Shown here: one piece after another, positions 12,369-23,924 of the stretch
Numbering within the stretch: position 1 is the first letter of the stretch
Layout: each line of letters begins with the position of its first letter
Source of the DNA: Russula earlei
Taxonomy: Eukaryota > Basidiomycota > Agaricomycetes > Russulales > Russulaceae
NCBI GenBank assembly: GCA_025769875.1
Contig: JAGFNK010000572.1
Location: 1 to 33,156 of the forward strand
DNA length: 33,156 nt
Reading direction: 5' to 3'
Translations under genes and position numbers: made by a program
The notes under the pieces: generated by a model
What the model was told of the DNA's origin: nothing
Database searches by the model: none
Seen by the model: the letters and a program-made list of their open reading frames with translations, nothing else

Positions 12369-12965
12369 CGCGGCGCAGGCTGACTGTGAATTCTGCCATT
12401 GGATGTGGACCGCAGGAGAGGACGCGGGATCCCTCAATGGGGTAGAGGGCAGTTCGTGAGCTGTGTTGTCCAAGTTCATGGGTACGACCCCATTGAGGAT
12501 AGACATGGCTCGGGCTGAGCTGGCCTGGCTGGCACGCGTTGGTATCGGATCCCGTGATCGTCCATATCCACCAATGGTGTCTGCCACCAGTCAATCAAGA
12601 TAGGATGCTCCGCTGGTCGCATCATATCGTCAATCTCGAGCGTGCAGAACATACACGCCAACCAAGACCGCGGCCGGGACTCTGACTGTCTCATGTCGCC
12701 CTTGCAGCATCTCATTCTCAACAGTCTTTTCTTTGTCGTCATGCGCATGGAGCATGGAGCATTTCTTAGCCAAGTGGACGACTGATCGCCAACGAGGTCA
12801 ACGTAGTCATGAGAATGAGATTCGATCCAATTTAGGCTGGTTGTACACGGCACGACCGAAACACCGATGGGTTAAGCGCGTGAGCTTGAACTCATTCATT
12901 TCAATGAAGCATTGATCCCCTTCCATATATACCACCCTCACGTCTCCACTCCTTTCCCATTCACC
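12369..12965. promoter_or_regulatory. Shared upstream region: unassigned gene (-) and P450-A (+)
   Basis: About 600 bp between divergent starts. A TATA box (CATATATACC, 12925-12934) lies 35 bp before the P450-A ATG. The segment from about 12826 to 12965 is closely similar to 15714-15842 in front of P450-B, so the promoter was duplicated with the gene. No coding signal is seen. Confidence 0.6.
12925..12934 (+). promoter_or_regulatory. TATA box of P450-A
   Basis: CATATATACC 35 bp upstream of the ATG. Its counterpart is at 15796-15804 in the duplicate gene. Confidence 0.6.
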
Positions 12966-15141
12966 ATGTCACTCTCTACCCCCACAGCATATTGGCCACT
13001 GCGTTCGACGCCCCAGAGCTTCTCCGAGCTCCGTGTTGGCCTCATCGTGCTTGCCACCAGTTTTGTAAGCCGCGGACATGCACCACCATGCTTTAACCAC
13101 GTTCCTCACAGCCGACTCTTAGGCTTCCCAATGGTTCTTCCGTCGCTACGAGCTCCGCCCCTCTCTCTCACGTGTGGCCCTCCTCGTCGTGATCCCAGCG
13201 CTGCTTTCTTTTCCCATAAGCTACACCCACGCCGTTTCCTGGTACGCTGCCCTCCCGCTCGCATTCATCGCGTACGGAGGCAGTTTGGGGGCTTTCATCC
13301 TCGCGTATCGCCTCTCACCTTTCCATCCTCTCGCCAAATTCCCTGGGCCCCTCATTGCCAAAACTTCCAAGTTGTGGGCAGCATATGTCAGCTTCAGAGG
13401 CGACCAGCACAGGTACTACAAACGCCTACACGATCTCTATGGCGATGTCGTAAGAATAGGTTTGGCCGATCTTTCATCAGTCGCCTCTCTACTTCCTTAC
13501 CCTCTTCCAGGTCCCAACGAGCTCTCTATTCGTGATGCTTCCCTTGTTCACACCGTACTTGGCCAAGGCGGCCTTCCTAAAGGACCACGTAGGTACATGT
13601 TATCTACATAGCGGCAGACATCCCACATATGATCAGGGTGGGATTGGCGGCCTGGTTCCCCGGCATTGATTGCTCAGCGCGATCCGGTAAAGCACGCGCA
13701 TCAACGCAAGCCCTGGAATCGAGCGTTATCATCTGTGGCTTTGAAAGAGTACGAAGCCATTGTGGCGAAACGTACAAGGCAACTAGCAAGTTGTCTCGAG
13801 AACTTGGTCCACAGATCGGGCCACAAGGATGGCACCGCGTTGGATATGGCTGCATGGTTCAGCTATTTCGCGTGAGGTTCAACTGTTATCCACCCTCGGC
13901 TGCATTCTCACGCCCTTCCTCAGGACAGATTTCATGGGTGATATGGCGTAAATACTTCAGGCGTGAAGCTAATTATATGCTGATGAGTTTGCCCAGTTTT
14001 GGGGGTGGATTCGAGCTTATGAATGCTGGTGGCGACAAGGACGGTATCTGGACATTTCTCGAATCCGGCCTACGGTATGTGTCTGTTCCCATCTTTCCAC
14101 GCCTCTGATTCGTTTCTTTAGCATCGGTGTAGCTGTGGGACATGTCTCATACTTTACACCCTTTCTCTCAGCTCTCACCGGACAGAAGGGATCCATTCAG
14201 GTTTCCCGAGACTTTGGCAGAGAAAGTGTTTTCAAACGATTGCAAGCCGGAGCGAACAGGAAGGACTTGTTCTACCACTTGGTGCGCCAACATGATTCCA
14301 GTCGCTCATCATCGCCTCATTGTCGTCGATTATAGAGCGGCGAAGAGCTTCCTGAATCGGAGCGTCCCTCTGTGGTTGATGTCGCACAGGATGGATTGTT
14401 AGCCATCATTGCTGGTTCTGACACGACAAGCAGCTCGCTTACGGGGACAATTTATTATCTCTTACTCAATCCGACTGCTTACGACCGCCTACAAGAAGAG
14501 GTTGATTCCGTATTCCCGAATGGAGAAGAGCCTCTCGACGTACTGAAGTTGAGCCAAATGGAGTGGTTAAATGGTTGCATGTGAGTGAACACACATGGAA
14601 CCTGTCAGCGACTTGTCCTTATGGTGTCAATAGCAATGAGACTCTTCGTCTTCTTCCCGCTGTGCCAAGTGGCTCACAACGATCAGTGCTCAAGGGTAAG
14701 GGTACCAAAGTACTCGGCAGGTTGTACGTTGGCACCACCGTCTACGCGATCGCCCGCTTTTCTCTAACCATATTCGGCGTTCACACCCGTAGAGTGCTTC
14801 CTGAGGAGACACAGCTGTTCCTTCACACCTACAGCATTCATCGGGACGAGCGTAACTTCCATAATCCAGAGGCATTCCTGCCGGAACGGTGGTTCAGTAA
14901 GGGCGCTCCTGCAGGTGAACACAACGCGACCGCCTTTATCCCGTTCTCGTATGGACCGACCATCTGCGCGGGTAAGAACCTAGCGCTGATGGAGATGCGG
15001 ATGGTGCTCTGCTGGTTGTTGCAACGGTTCCGTTTCTCGAAGGTCCCCGGCGTCGCTTACGAGGAATGGGAAGGAAAGATTCAGGATTGGTTTGTGACAC
15101 ACGTCGAACCACTGTCGGTCAAAGTTTCGATCAGGGTATGA
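12966..15141 (+). CDS. Cytochrome P450 monooxygenase, tandem copy A (intact)
   Basis: A microsomal haem-thiolate monooxygenase; substrate unknown. The spliced protein is 564 aa in ten exons (12966-13064, 13123-13459, 13511-13588, 13637-13871, 13924-13947, 13997-14074, 14122-14281, 14336-14580, 14634-14723, 14793-15141). The N-terminus holds hydrophobic helices at roughly residues 22-33, 48-70 and 75-98, followed by the Pro-rich hinge FPGP. Then come WDWRPG, WNRALSSVALKEYE, I-helix AGSDTT (363-368), K-helix ETLR (421-424), PERW (479-482) and haem loop FSYGPTICAG (500-509, ligand Cys507). The usual Arg of FxxGxRxCxG is Thr, a change common in basidiomycete P450 families with GP(A/T)xC loops. 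Exon 9 could end at 14720 or 14723; the GTACGT donor at 14724 is stronger. Confidence 0.93.
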
Positions 15142-15842
15142 AGACTGGCTAGATTGTCCCTGCAAGTCGCTATCTCGAGAATCTGATGACTTAGACCCAG
15201 CCATGTCCCGCATTGACTAACTCCTGCTGACAAAGATTATGATTTGGGATGATGACATAATGTCACATTGCAACAACGGCATATCGGAAACTGGCATGTC
15301 AGAAGAGAACACGCGTGATCGAACGAAACGAAAGTTTCGTTAGTATCGATCTGACATCTGCAGGTGGAGGCACCCTTGATCGGGAATCCCAACAGAGATC
15401 GGGTGACCCTTCCACCTCAACAGTCCTCAATTATTTAATTTAATCAGCTGTCATGCCACACTTGAAGCTCGCAAATCGTCCTGAATTTCGGTGCAGCTTG
15501 TTAAGTATCAGTTTAAACCCTTTCTGCCAACCCTTGCGCTATGTGTCTATTACGTTGACTGTCATTCGTCATGAATGCTTTCAACTTGAAGAGTGCGCAC
15601 AGTAAGGTACGTTGTCACGATCAACACTCGGGCAACGAGGTGAAGAGCAACGATCTGAAGGTATGAATGTCAAGTCCGTCAGGGGTTCTGACATTTCATG
15701 AGAAAGATAGGTCGATCCAATTTGGCTGGCTGCACACGGACGACTGAACACCAATGTGTTAAGCGCTTGAGCTTGAAATGAAGCAGGTATTCCTTCTATA
15801 TAATGCCCCCACGCTCACGTCTCCTCTCCTTTCCCATTCACC
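15142..15842. other. Intergenic region between the tandem P450 genes, with the P450-B promoter
   Basis: Begins with P450-A 3' flank (CGCTATCTCGA...ATCTGATGAC) that recurs after P450-B and at 21.66 kb. The final roughly 130 bp repeats the P450-A promoter, with a TATA box TCTATATAATG at 15795-15805. A 15-bp perfect palindrome, AACGAAAGTTTCGTT, lies at 15327-15341. No gene seen. Confidence 0.6.
15796..15804 (+). promoter_or_regulatory. TATA box of P450-B
   Basis: CTATATAAT about 40 bp before the ATG at 15843, at the position equivalent to the P450-A TATA box. Confidence 0.6.
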
Positions 15843-18021
15843 ATGTCACTCTCTACTCCCACAGCATATTGGCCACTGCGTTCGATGCCCCAGAGCTTCT
15901 CCGAGCTCCGTGTTGGCCTCATCGTGCTTGCCACCAGTTTTGTAAGCCGCGGACTTGCACCACCATGCTTTTAACACGCTCCTTACGGCCCACTGTTAGG
16001 CGTCCCAATGGTTCTTCCGTCGCTACGAGCCACGCTCCTCTCTCTCACGTGTGGCCCTCCTCGTCGTGATCCCAGCGCTGCTTTCTTTTCCCATAAGCTA
16101 CACCCACACCGTTTCCTGGTACGCTGCCCTCCCGCTCGCGTTCGTCGCGTACGGAGGTAGTTTGGGGGCTTTCATCCTCGTGTATCGCCTCTCGCCTTTC
16201 CATCCTCTCGCCAACTACCCTGGGCCCATCATTGCCAAAACATCCAAGTTGTGGGCAGCATATGTCAGCTTCAGAGGCGACCAGCACAGGTACTACAAAC
16301 GCCTACACGATCTCTATGGCGATGTCGTGAGAATAGGTTTGGCCGATCTTTCATCAGTCGCCTCTCTACTTCCTTACCCTCTTCCAGGTCCCAACGAGCT
16401 CTCTATTCGTGATGCTTCCCTTGTTCACACCGTACTTGGCCAAGGCGGCCTTCCTAAAGGACCACGTAAGTCCATTATCTATATAGCAGAGCAGCGGACA
16501 TCCCACATGTGATGATCAGGCTGGGATTGGCGGACTGGTTCCCCGGCATTAATTGCTCTGTGCGATCCGGTAAAGCACGGGAACCAGCGCAAGCTCTGGA
16601 GTCAAGCGTTATCATCGAAAGAGTACGAAGCCATTGTGGCGAAACGTACCAGGCAACTGGCGAGTTGTCTCGAGAACTTGGTCCACAGATCGGGCCACAA
16701 GGATGGCACCGCGTTGAATATGACTGCATGGTTCAAGTATTTCACGTGAGGTTCAACTGCTATCCCACCCTCGGCTGTATTCTGATGCCCTTCCTTAGAA
16801 CGGATTTCATGGGTGACATGGCGTAAAATATTTCAGGCATGGGAGCTATAATAATATACTGATTGAGTTTGCCCAGTTTTGGGGGTTGCTTCGAGCTCAT
16901 GAATGCTGGTGGTGACAAGGACGGTATCTGGACCCTTCTCGAATCCGGCCTACGGTATGTATCTGTCTCATTAAACTTTTCACGCCTCTAATTCGTTTCT
17001 TTAGCATCAGTGCAGCTGTGGCACATGTCTCATACTTTAAACCCATTCTCAAATCTCTCACTGGCCATAAAGGACCCATTCATAGATTCCGAGACTTTGG
17101 CAGAGAAACTGTTTTCAAGCGATTGCAAGTCGGAGCGAACAGGAAGGACTTGTTCTACCACTTGGTACGCCAACATGTCCCAGTCGCTGATCATCGCCTC
17201 ATTGTCGTCGATTATAGAGCGGCGAAGAGCTTCCTGAATCGGAGCGTCCCTCTGTGGATGATGTTGCACAGAATGGATTGCTGGTCATCCTTGCTGGTTC
17301 AGACTCGACAAGCAACACACTTACGGGGATAATTTATTATCTCTTACTCAATCCGACAGCTTACGACCGCCTACAAGAAGAGGTTGATTCCGTATTCCCG
17401 AATGGAGAAGAGCCTCTCGACGTACTGAAGTTGAGCCAAATGGAGTGGTTAAATGGTTGCATGTGAGTGAACACACATGGGACCCCTCAGCGACTTGTCT
17501 TTATGGTGTCAATAGCAATGAGACTCTTCGTCTTCTTCCCGCTGTGCCAAGTGGCTCACAACGATCAGTGCTCAAGGGTAAGGGTACCAAAGTACTCGGC
17601 AAGCTGTACGTCGGTGCCACCGTCTATGTGATCGCCCGCTTTCCTCTGACCGCATTTGGCGCTCACCCATAGAGTGCTTCCTGAGGAGACACAGCTGTTC
17701 CTTCACACATACAGCATTCATAGAGACGAGCGTAACTTCCATATTCCAGAGGCATTCCTGCCGGAACGGTGGTTCAGTCAGGGCGCTCTCGCTGGTGAAC
17801 ACAACGTGACTGCCTTTATCCCATTCTCGTACGGACCGACGATGTGCGTGGGCAAGAACCTAGCACTGATGGAGATGCGGATGGTGCTCTGTTGGATGTT
17901 ACAACGGTTCCGCTTCTCGAAGGTACCCGGTGTTGCTTACGAGGAATGGGAAGGAAAGATTCAGGATTGGTTTGTGATCCATTTTGAACCTCTGTCGGTC
18001 AACGTTTCGATCAGGGTATGA
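15843..18021 (+). CDS. Cytochrome P450 monooxygenase, tandem copy B (intact)
   Basis: A close paralogue of the gene at 12966, with the same ten-exon structure: 15843-15941, 16000-16336, 16388-16465, 16520-16745, 16799-16822, 16877-16954, 17005-17164, 17218-17462, 17516-17605, 17673-18021. The spliced protein is 561 aa. Compared with copy A, exon 4 has a 9-nt in-frame deletion (SSVALKEYE becomes SSKEYE). FGGGFE becomes FGGCFE. The I-helix AGSDTT becomes AGSDST, keeping the acid and one hydroxyl. The haem loop is FSYGPTMCVG. At the end of exon 9 the weaker donor of copy A is lost (AGGT to AAGC), so the GTACGT donor three bases on must be used. Introns are also highly similar, which points to recent duplication. 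Function is probably retained, but substrate range may differ because the changes lie in or near active-site helices. Confidence 0.93.
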
Positions 18022-18610
18022 AGACTGGCTGGATTGTATTGTATTGTATGGCCCTACGAGTCGCTATCTAGAATCCGATGACGATGACTTGTACCCCAGC
18101 CATGTGCCGCACCCGCGGGTGGAAGTGCGCACCTTATCATGTGACGTGTGAGCCGACGCTGGCAGCGATGAAACAAACGCCTGTCCATCAGCAGTAATTG
18201 GCCATGTGTCTGAGCACCCTGGCTCGATTTTCTCTTTTCTTGGCGCAAATGCTGTAGGATAACGGCTCAGCCTTGTGTATGAAATACTGTATTGGTTAGT
18301 GCCTAACCTGTAGAATAATGGTTATATGCACTATTACCTTAATAGATGGTAATAGAGGAGCTAAAGGAGCGTGTAATACCGACGTCAGCCTAAAATGAAA
18401 CGCGGGTAATTTACATTCTCGGTCCGGTTGGTCCGTCGCAGCATTTGTCCATTGGCTTTCATTATCTACTACTACGCCCTCTGCCAGCGCAAAGATCTTG
18501 ACAGGAAGGAACAACTTTTGTCCACTGCAGGTCTTCGTTTTGCCTTTGTACCTGCAGATGGTGGGAAAGAAGACAAAAACTTTCATGAAGCCCAGAAGTT
18601 GGTGGTTTGG
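18022..18610 (+). repeat. P450 3' flank, segment duplicated at 21.66-21.99 kb
   Basis: Blocks such as GTGTGAGCCGACGCTG, ATCAGCAGTAATTGGCC, CGCAAAGATCT and TTTGCCTTTGTACCTGCAGA occur in the same order here and at about 21750-21980, always downstream of a P450 stop. It includes an open frame (18428-18631: ...CQRKDLDRKEQLLSTAG...) that is not conserved as protein in the second copy, so I treat it as non-coding duplicated flank. Confidence 0.65.
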
Positions 18611-19764
18611 GCCGCTAGGGGCATGTGCTGAGGAGTGCAAAAGCACAACATGGCATGTCCCTGGGATCATTTTGATCCCTCAAATTTTCCACTCCCCTCA
18701 GGGGAAAATACATTACTTTTGCTCCTCTTTGTTTTGTTTGATTTAGATTGAAATTGAATATGTCTGAAAAGCAAGAACATTCCCTCCATTCCATATTGGC
18801 TCATTTCTCTTTTACCTTTTGCTATGGACTGCTTGCTCTTGTACATCCCTTTATTTACTAGTCTTGTGATCTCTTACATCTTGTGATCCCTTCTGTGCTA
18901 TCATGTGATCCATACATGTCCAGGTAACACTGGATTGCTGTTACTTTCCCTTTGTTTGGTTCTCTTTCCATTTATATCTGTTTCTTAGTTTTGACTGTGC
19001 AATGCTGCACACCTACTGTGCAGCACAGTTACTTGGTTCTGACTCATTTGTGGCCTCTTTTCTATGACTCCTACTTATTATGACTCCTACTATACTAGTA
19101 GCACAGTCAAAGCACAGCTATTGCTGTGCTTCTCCTGTATATATAAGCTCAGTACTTTGTGACCAAAGCCCTAAGCTTGGTCTCTTGTAGAATCCACTCT
19201 TCTATGACTGCCTTGTTTTAAGCCCCCTCATCACTCTGGCCTCTAACCTTCACCTTTGCCTCTTGCAACATGTATCAGTCCCCATCTGGTACCTCATTGT
19301 TGTTTAGCATGTCCTCTTGATCAACACTTTACTCAAAGTGTCACAGTAACTAGCCATGTCAGTTCTCAAGCCTGAAGACAAGTGTGTTTGAAGAGACAAA
19401 GATGATTCAAGTTGCTTGAAGAGCTTCCCTGCAGCAGTTGCTAGTGTTTCATGCTAAACAGATTATGGCCAATAGACCCTTCCTAGTATGACTTGGTCCA
19501 TTGAGAAGCTAGGGTAAGTTGTATGTGATGGTCAAGGGGGATTTCCCACAAGCTATATGTGCTTAGGAACTCTGTTACCCTAAGCAATGCAAGAGAAGGT
19601 GAGTAGATAGAGGGTTGAAGAAGAAGAGCTCTTCTCAGTAGAGTGAAGAGAGACTCTTAGGGGAGGAAGGGATAGGTAGAGTAGATGGTAGGTGGTGTGT
19701 GTGAAGAGTTGATGAAATGGAGAGGTAGATGTGGTTTGAGGATTAGGAGTGAAGTGGGTTGCAG

Positions 19765-20374
19765 TGTTAAGGCTCCAAAGTGCCTTAAATAAGATCAATG
19801 GTTGTGTCTATAAATGTGTCCTACCAATGCAGATATGCTTGAGTCAAGCAAGCAATACTCATGGAGGGGAAGGAGTGTTATGTCCTTCAAGAGTATGGCA
19901 ACAAGATGAGAGGGGCTCTGCAGATGGGGTAGGAGTCAACTGTTTGGGATTGGCAAACTAAGTTGAGCTTAAAGCTCAACTACTACAAACTGGAGGCTTT
20001 ATATAGCCCTCAGGGATAAGGTTCTTGCTAATGGAAGTACTGGTTGGTGCTATAGTAGCAAGGACAGCTCATAGAAGCAATAGATATAAACAATCTCAGT
20101 GCTGGAAGCATTAGTTGCTTCCATAGTAGCAATCTCAGGTCATAAGTACTTTCCTAATCAGAAAATGATGTACATCACAGTGCAGGAACATCTGGAACAG
20201 AAGCAATGCAATTCATTGCTTCTGTGTCCCTTCTTCAGATAGAAATGATCAATGCATTCTGAACGCAATATCAAGGAACATAAATGGTCAAGATCTGACA
20301 CATGCATGATGCAAACAATGCAGTCCATAGTTCATGTGTCTGACATCTTCCAGACCCCAAACCACTTGGTAACA
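19765..20374 (-). repeat. LTR-like repeat, minus orientation (~610 bp)
   Basis: Read on the minus strand it starts TGTTACCAAGTGGTTTGG and ends GCCTTAACA, with TG...CA ends. It is an inverted, imperfect but clearly homologous copy of 20458-21072. Internal features are a TATA motif (CTATATAAAG) followed about 25 bp later by the hairpin GTTGAGC...GCTCAAC, as expected for the U3/R boundary of an LTR. Confidence 0.7.
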
Positions 20375-20457
20375 TTACCCCTCCTTCAGATTGGTGGTCC
20401 CACACACCAATAATTCTTAGAATCAAGTGTTGGGGTCAATGCCATCATCAGCAAGGG

Positions 20458-21072
20458 TGTTACTGAGTGGTTTGGGGTCTGGAAGATGCTGGGTGCCCAA
20501 ACTATGGACTGCATCATCCTCATCATGTGTGCATCAGATCTTGACTGTTTATGTTCCTTGATATTGCATTTGGAACCCATTGATTGTACCCTTTTGAAGA
20601 AGTGATACAGAAGAAATGGATCATATTGCTTCTATCCCAGATGTTCCTGTACTGCTACATATACCATTTTCTGATTAGGAAAGTACTTATGACACTGAGA
20701 TTGCTACTACAGAAGCAACTAATGCTTCCAGCAATCATTTATATCAGAAGCAACTATTACTTCTATGAGCCATCCTTGCTACTATTGCACCAACCAGTAC
20801 TTACAGTAGCAAGAACCTTATCCCTGAGGGCTATATAAAGCCCCCAGTTTGTAGTAGTTGAGCCTAAAGCTCAACTTAGTTTGCCAATCCCAAACAGTTG
20901 ACTCCCACCCCATTTGCAGAGCCCCTCTCATCTTGTTGTCATACTCTAGAAGGACCTAACACTCCTTCTCCTCCACAAGTATTGCTTGCTTGACTCAAGC
21001 ATATCTGCATTGGTAGGATGTGTTTACAGGTGTGACCATTGATCTTATTCAAGGCACTTTGGAGCCTTAGCA
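20458..21072 (+). repeat. LTR-like repeat, plus orientation (~615 bp)
   Basis: Starts TGTTACTGAGTGGTTTGG and ends GGAGCCTTAGCA. It mirrors 19765-20374 across an 83-bp spacer (20375-20457). The TATA motif CTATATAAAG is at 20831-20840, followed by a GTTGAGC/GCTCAAC hairpin. The two copies differ by scattered substitutions and small indels, so they are not a recent fold-back duplication. Confidence 0.7.
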
Positions 21073-21637
21073 TAAGTTGAGCTTCTATCACAGACATTGC
21101 TGTGAAAGCAACCTAGAATTAGGCAGGAAGCCTTGGGACTAGGATCTAGTCATCATATGGTCAGCTACCTACACTAAAGTAGTCAAGGGAGAGAATCTAT
21201 ACAGGCCTCTCCACAACAAGAAGGTGTACTGTGTGACTCTCAATGAGCAGCACAGTTGGACACACACATACTTCTGTAAAGACCCCTACTGTCATTGGCA
21301 TAGACAGTGGTAAGCAGGCACACAAGTCCCTACTCCCTAGGAAAGGCAGTGGCAAGTGGACAAACTGGAGATTGAAGGAGAACATTGCATACATGTAATG
21401 TTCAACCAGAAATCAAAGCAAGGAACCAAATTTGGTTGGTTCAAGGCTAGAGTGGGTAACAATCTACCCTTAGGAATTAAAGGAACTGCCATCTGGTGCT
21501 GGGCAGACCAAGAAGGACCTAACTGATACAAGGTCCAATATAAAGGAAGCTACCTTCCTTGCAAATATATTAACAATCAGTGGTACTTTGTTGACTACCA
21601 CAAAGGACATCCCTATGCAGGAGAGGATGAAGACATC

Positions 21638-21658
21638 AACATTTCGATCAGGGTATGA
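21638..21658 (+). pseudogene. 3'-terminal scrap of a further P450 copy (copy C)
   Basis: AACATTTCGATCAGGGTATGA matches the last codons and stop of P450-A and -B (NVSIRV stop). It is followed by the same 3' flank (AAGGCTGGTTAGATTG, then CGCTATCTCGATAATCTG). The body of the gene is missing and the retroelement block abuts it directly. Confidence 0.8.
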
Positions 21659-22391
21659 AGGCTGGTTAGATTGTATCGCCCTGCCAGTCGCTATCTCGAT
21701 AATCTGATAACGTGTGCCCAGCATGCGGAGCGACCACCCACACCCGTGTGTGAGCCGACGCTGCAACATCCATGTCTATCAGCAGTAATTGGCCTCGTGT
21801 TCGCGTCATATGAGCATCTTTGGTATTGTCACCCATATTTTTTTTCTTGGTGCGAATGCTCAGATTAAAAGCTATGTCCTCTGCCGGCGCAAAGATCTCA
21901 ACGGTTTGTCCACCGGCATGGGATCTGCCGCAGGTTTGCCTTTGTACCTGCAGATGGCGGGAAAGAAGACCGTGGTGGAACCCTGGTGTTCAAGGTCGGC
22001 CCAGGACATCGGACCGACATCGCAGGAGTCGTCACCCTTTTTTTTTTGTTCTCCCCCCGCAAATGTCTTGCCACATATAACTCATAGAGGATGCCCTGCC
22101 TCCGATCGGCAAGAAGATCTTCTCTCCGTGCATCGTGTGGATTGACATTCTATAGGGTGGACCATGGCCCGAGACCACGAGGGTGCTGGTGCCGTCATAT
22201 CTTACTGGGCAGCCTACCAGTGCAAAGCTGCCGCCCCGGGCAGAGGTTGCCATCTAGAGGGCAAAGGAACCTGAAATGAACGCCTGACAGCGGCGGGTCA
22301 TGCACAAAGCCCCAACCTTCCCTACCCCCCGAGGCCGCGGGTCGGGACTACGTGTCCTATCGCTTTTTGCGCCACCTGGACGCCGTGCCAT
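21659..22391. other. Duplicated P450 3' flank and unassigned spacer
   Basis: 21659 to about 21990 corresponds to the flank at 18022-18610. The rest, about 22000-22391, has no counterpart here. It holds a T10 run near 22039 and an interrupted frame (DALPPIGKKIFSPCIVWIDI, stop, GGPWPETTRVLVPSYLTGQP) that may be a gene fragment of unknown origin. Confidence 0.45.
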
Positions 22392-23924
22392 GCGACACGA
22401 TCGTTATGACAAAATCGTAAGAATAGGTTGGGGTCGCTGTCTCGGTGACCCCTCCACTCACCTACCTCCAGGTCCCACTGAGCTCTCTATTCGTGACGCT
22501 TCCCTTATAAACGCCGTACTCGGACAAGACGGCCTTCCTAAAGGACCATCTCTATAGGGGCCAGTCCACCGACGGATAGTGGTTCGGTTGGGTTGAGCGG
22601 TCTGGGCCCCTTCCATTAATTGCTCAGCGCGATCCAGCAAAACACACGCAACAACGTAAGCCGTGGAATTGAGCGTTTTCGTCAACAACCTTGAAGGCAT
22701 TGTGACGAAGACGTTCCGGGCAACCGGTGAGTTGTCTCGAGAACCTGGTCCATGGATCCGGCAGTGGCAAGGATGGCGCCGTGGTGAACATGGCCGCGTG
22801 GTTCAACTATTTTTACGTGAGGGCTCTTACTTGACCGCTGCCCGCTGCCCGTGGCTCCGTTCTGACGCCCCTATCTCGGGACGGATTTCATGGGCGACAT
22901 GGCGTGAACATTTCGCACAGGACGCAGAGAGGCAAGAAGCTGATTCGAGTTTACCCAGATTCGGCGGCGGCTTCGAGCTCATGAAAGTCGGTGGCGACAA
23001 GGGTGCCATTCTATCCCTTTTTACGTCCGGCTTGCTGTACGTTTCCGCTCGCAGTTCGCCGCCCGCGACGTTGAGCGGCTCTGTCCCTTCCGTAGCATCA
23101 CCACAGCCATGGGGCACGTCCCATTCTTCGCGCCTTTTCTCGACGTGATCACGGGACAGAATGGATCCGTTCGGCGTTCCCGAGCGTTCGGCAGAGAAAG
23201 CGTGCCGAGAGGATTGGGGACCTGAGCGAGCAGGAAGGAGCTGTTCTCCCACTTGGTTCGTCGACACGTTCCCCCGTCGGACATCATCGCCTCATTCGTC
23301 GTCGACTCCAGAGCGGCGAAGAACTCGCTGAATCGCAGCGGCCCTTTGTAGATCAGCGTCGCGCGGGATGGATTGTTAGCCATCGTTGCCGGTTCAGACA
23401 CGACAAGCAACACACTCACGGCCGTAATCTATTACCTGTTTCTCAATCCGGCAGCTCACGAGCACCTGCAAGAAGAGGTGGATTCTGCATTTCCGAGTGG
23501 AGAAGAGCCTCTTGACGCAGCGACATTGAGCCAAATGGAATGGCTGAACGGCTGCATGTGAGTGACGACGTGTGCGGGTGGAAGCTCTCCATGGCTTGTT
23601 TTCGTTGCGTCGACAGAAATGAAACGCTCTGTCTTCTTTCGGCCGTGCCAAGCGGGTCACGGTCAGTGAACAAGGGTCAGGGCGCAAACGCACTCGGGAT
23701 GCTGTACGTTGGCCCCCACAGTCCATTTGATTTTCGATGTCGCCCTGACAAATTTGACCTGTAGAGGGATTCCCGAGGAAACACAGCTTTTCCTTCATAC
23801 CTACAGCATTCATCGGGACGAGCGTCACCTGCACATTCCAGAGGGGTCCCTACCAGCACGATGGTTCGGCAAGGGCGCCGCGCCGCCGAGGGCACACAAC
23901 ACAGCCGCGTATTGGCCATTCTCG

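Larger units (their letters stand above)
18640..21637. mobile_element. AT-rich block of nested LTR-retroelement remnants
   Basis: About 3 kb with lower GC and different codon use from its surroundings, splitting the P450 cluster. Around 19138 there is a TATATATAAG promoter-like motif within AT-rich, LTR-like sequence. From about 21160 to 21630 there are translated stretches with protein-like composition, interrupted by stops (ENLYRPLHNKKVYCVTLNEQ; FGWFKARVGNN; NNQWYFVDYHKGHPYAGEDE), presumably remnants of element proteins I cannot assign. The block ends abruptly at 21637, where the last codons of a P450 gene begin. Two LTR-like inverted repeats lie within it and are listed separately. The family (Copia or Gypsy) is not determined. 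Confidence 0.6.

Noticed and set aside
11071..12459. Very long plus-strand ORFs (462 and 389 codons) over the unassigned minus-strand gene
   Set aside because: Their composition is Arg/Gly/Val-rich in very GC-rich DNA and no motifs are visible. The minus strand gives a splice-consistent protein with a sensible start and end, so these are antisense shadows.
15327..15341. Palindrome AACGAAAGTTTCGTT between P450 genes
   Set aside because: A perfect 15-bp palindrome in the spacer upstream of copy B. I could not identify a matching element upstream of copy A or a known factor, so no regulatory claim is made.
18428..18631. Open frame CQRKDLDRKEQLLSTAGLRF as a small gene
   Set aside because: The duplicated copy near 21880 carries indels that break the frame, so there is no sign of coding constraint.
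22032..22300. Interrupted frame PPIGKKIFSPCIVWIDI...GPWPETTRVLVPSYL as a captured gene
   Set aside because: It contains an in-frame stop and I cannot assign a family, so it stays an unassigned spacer.
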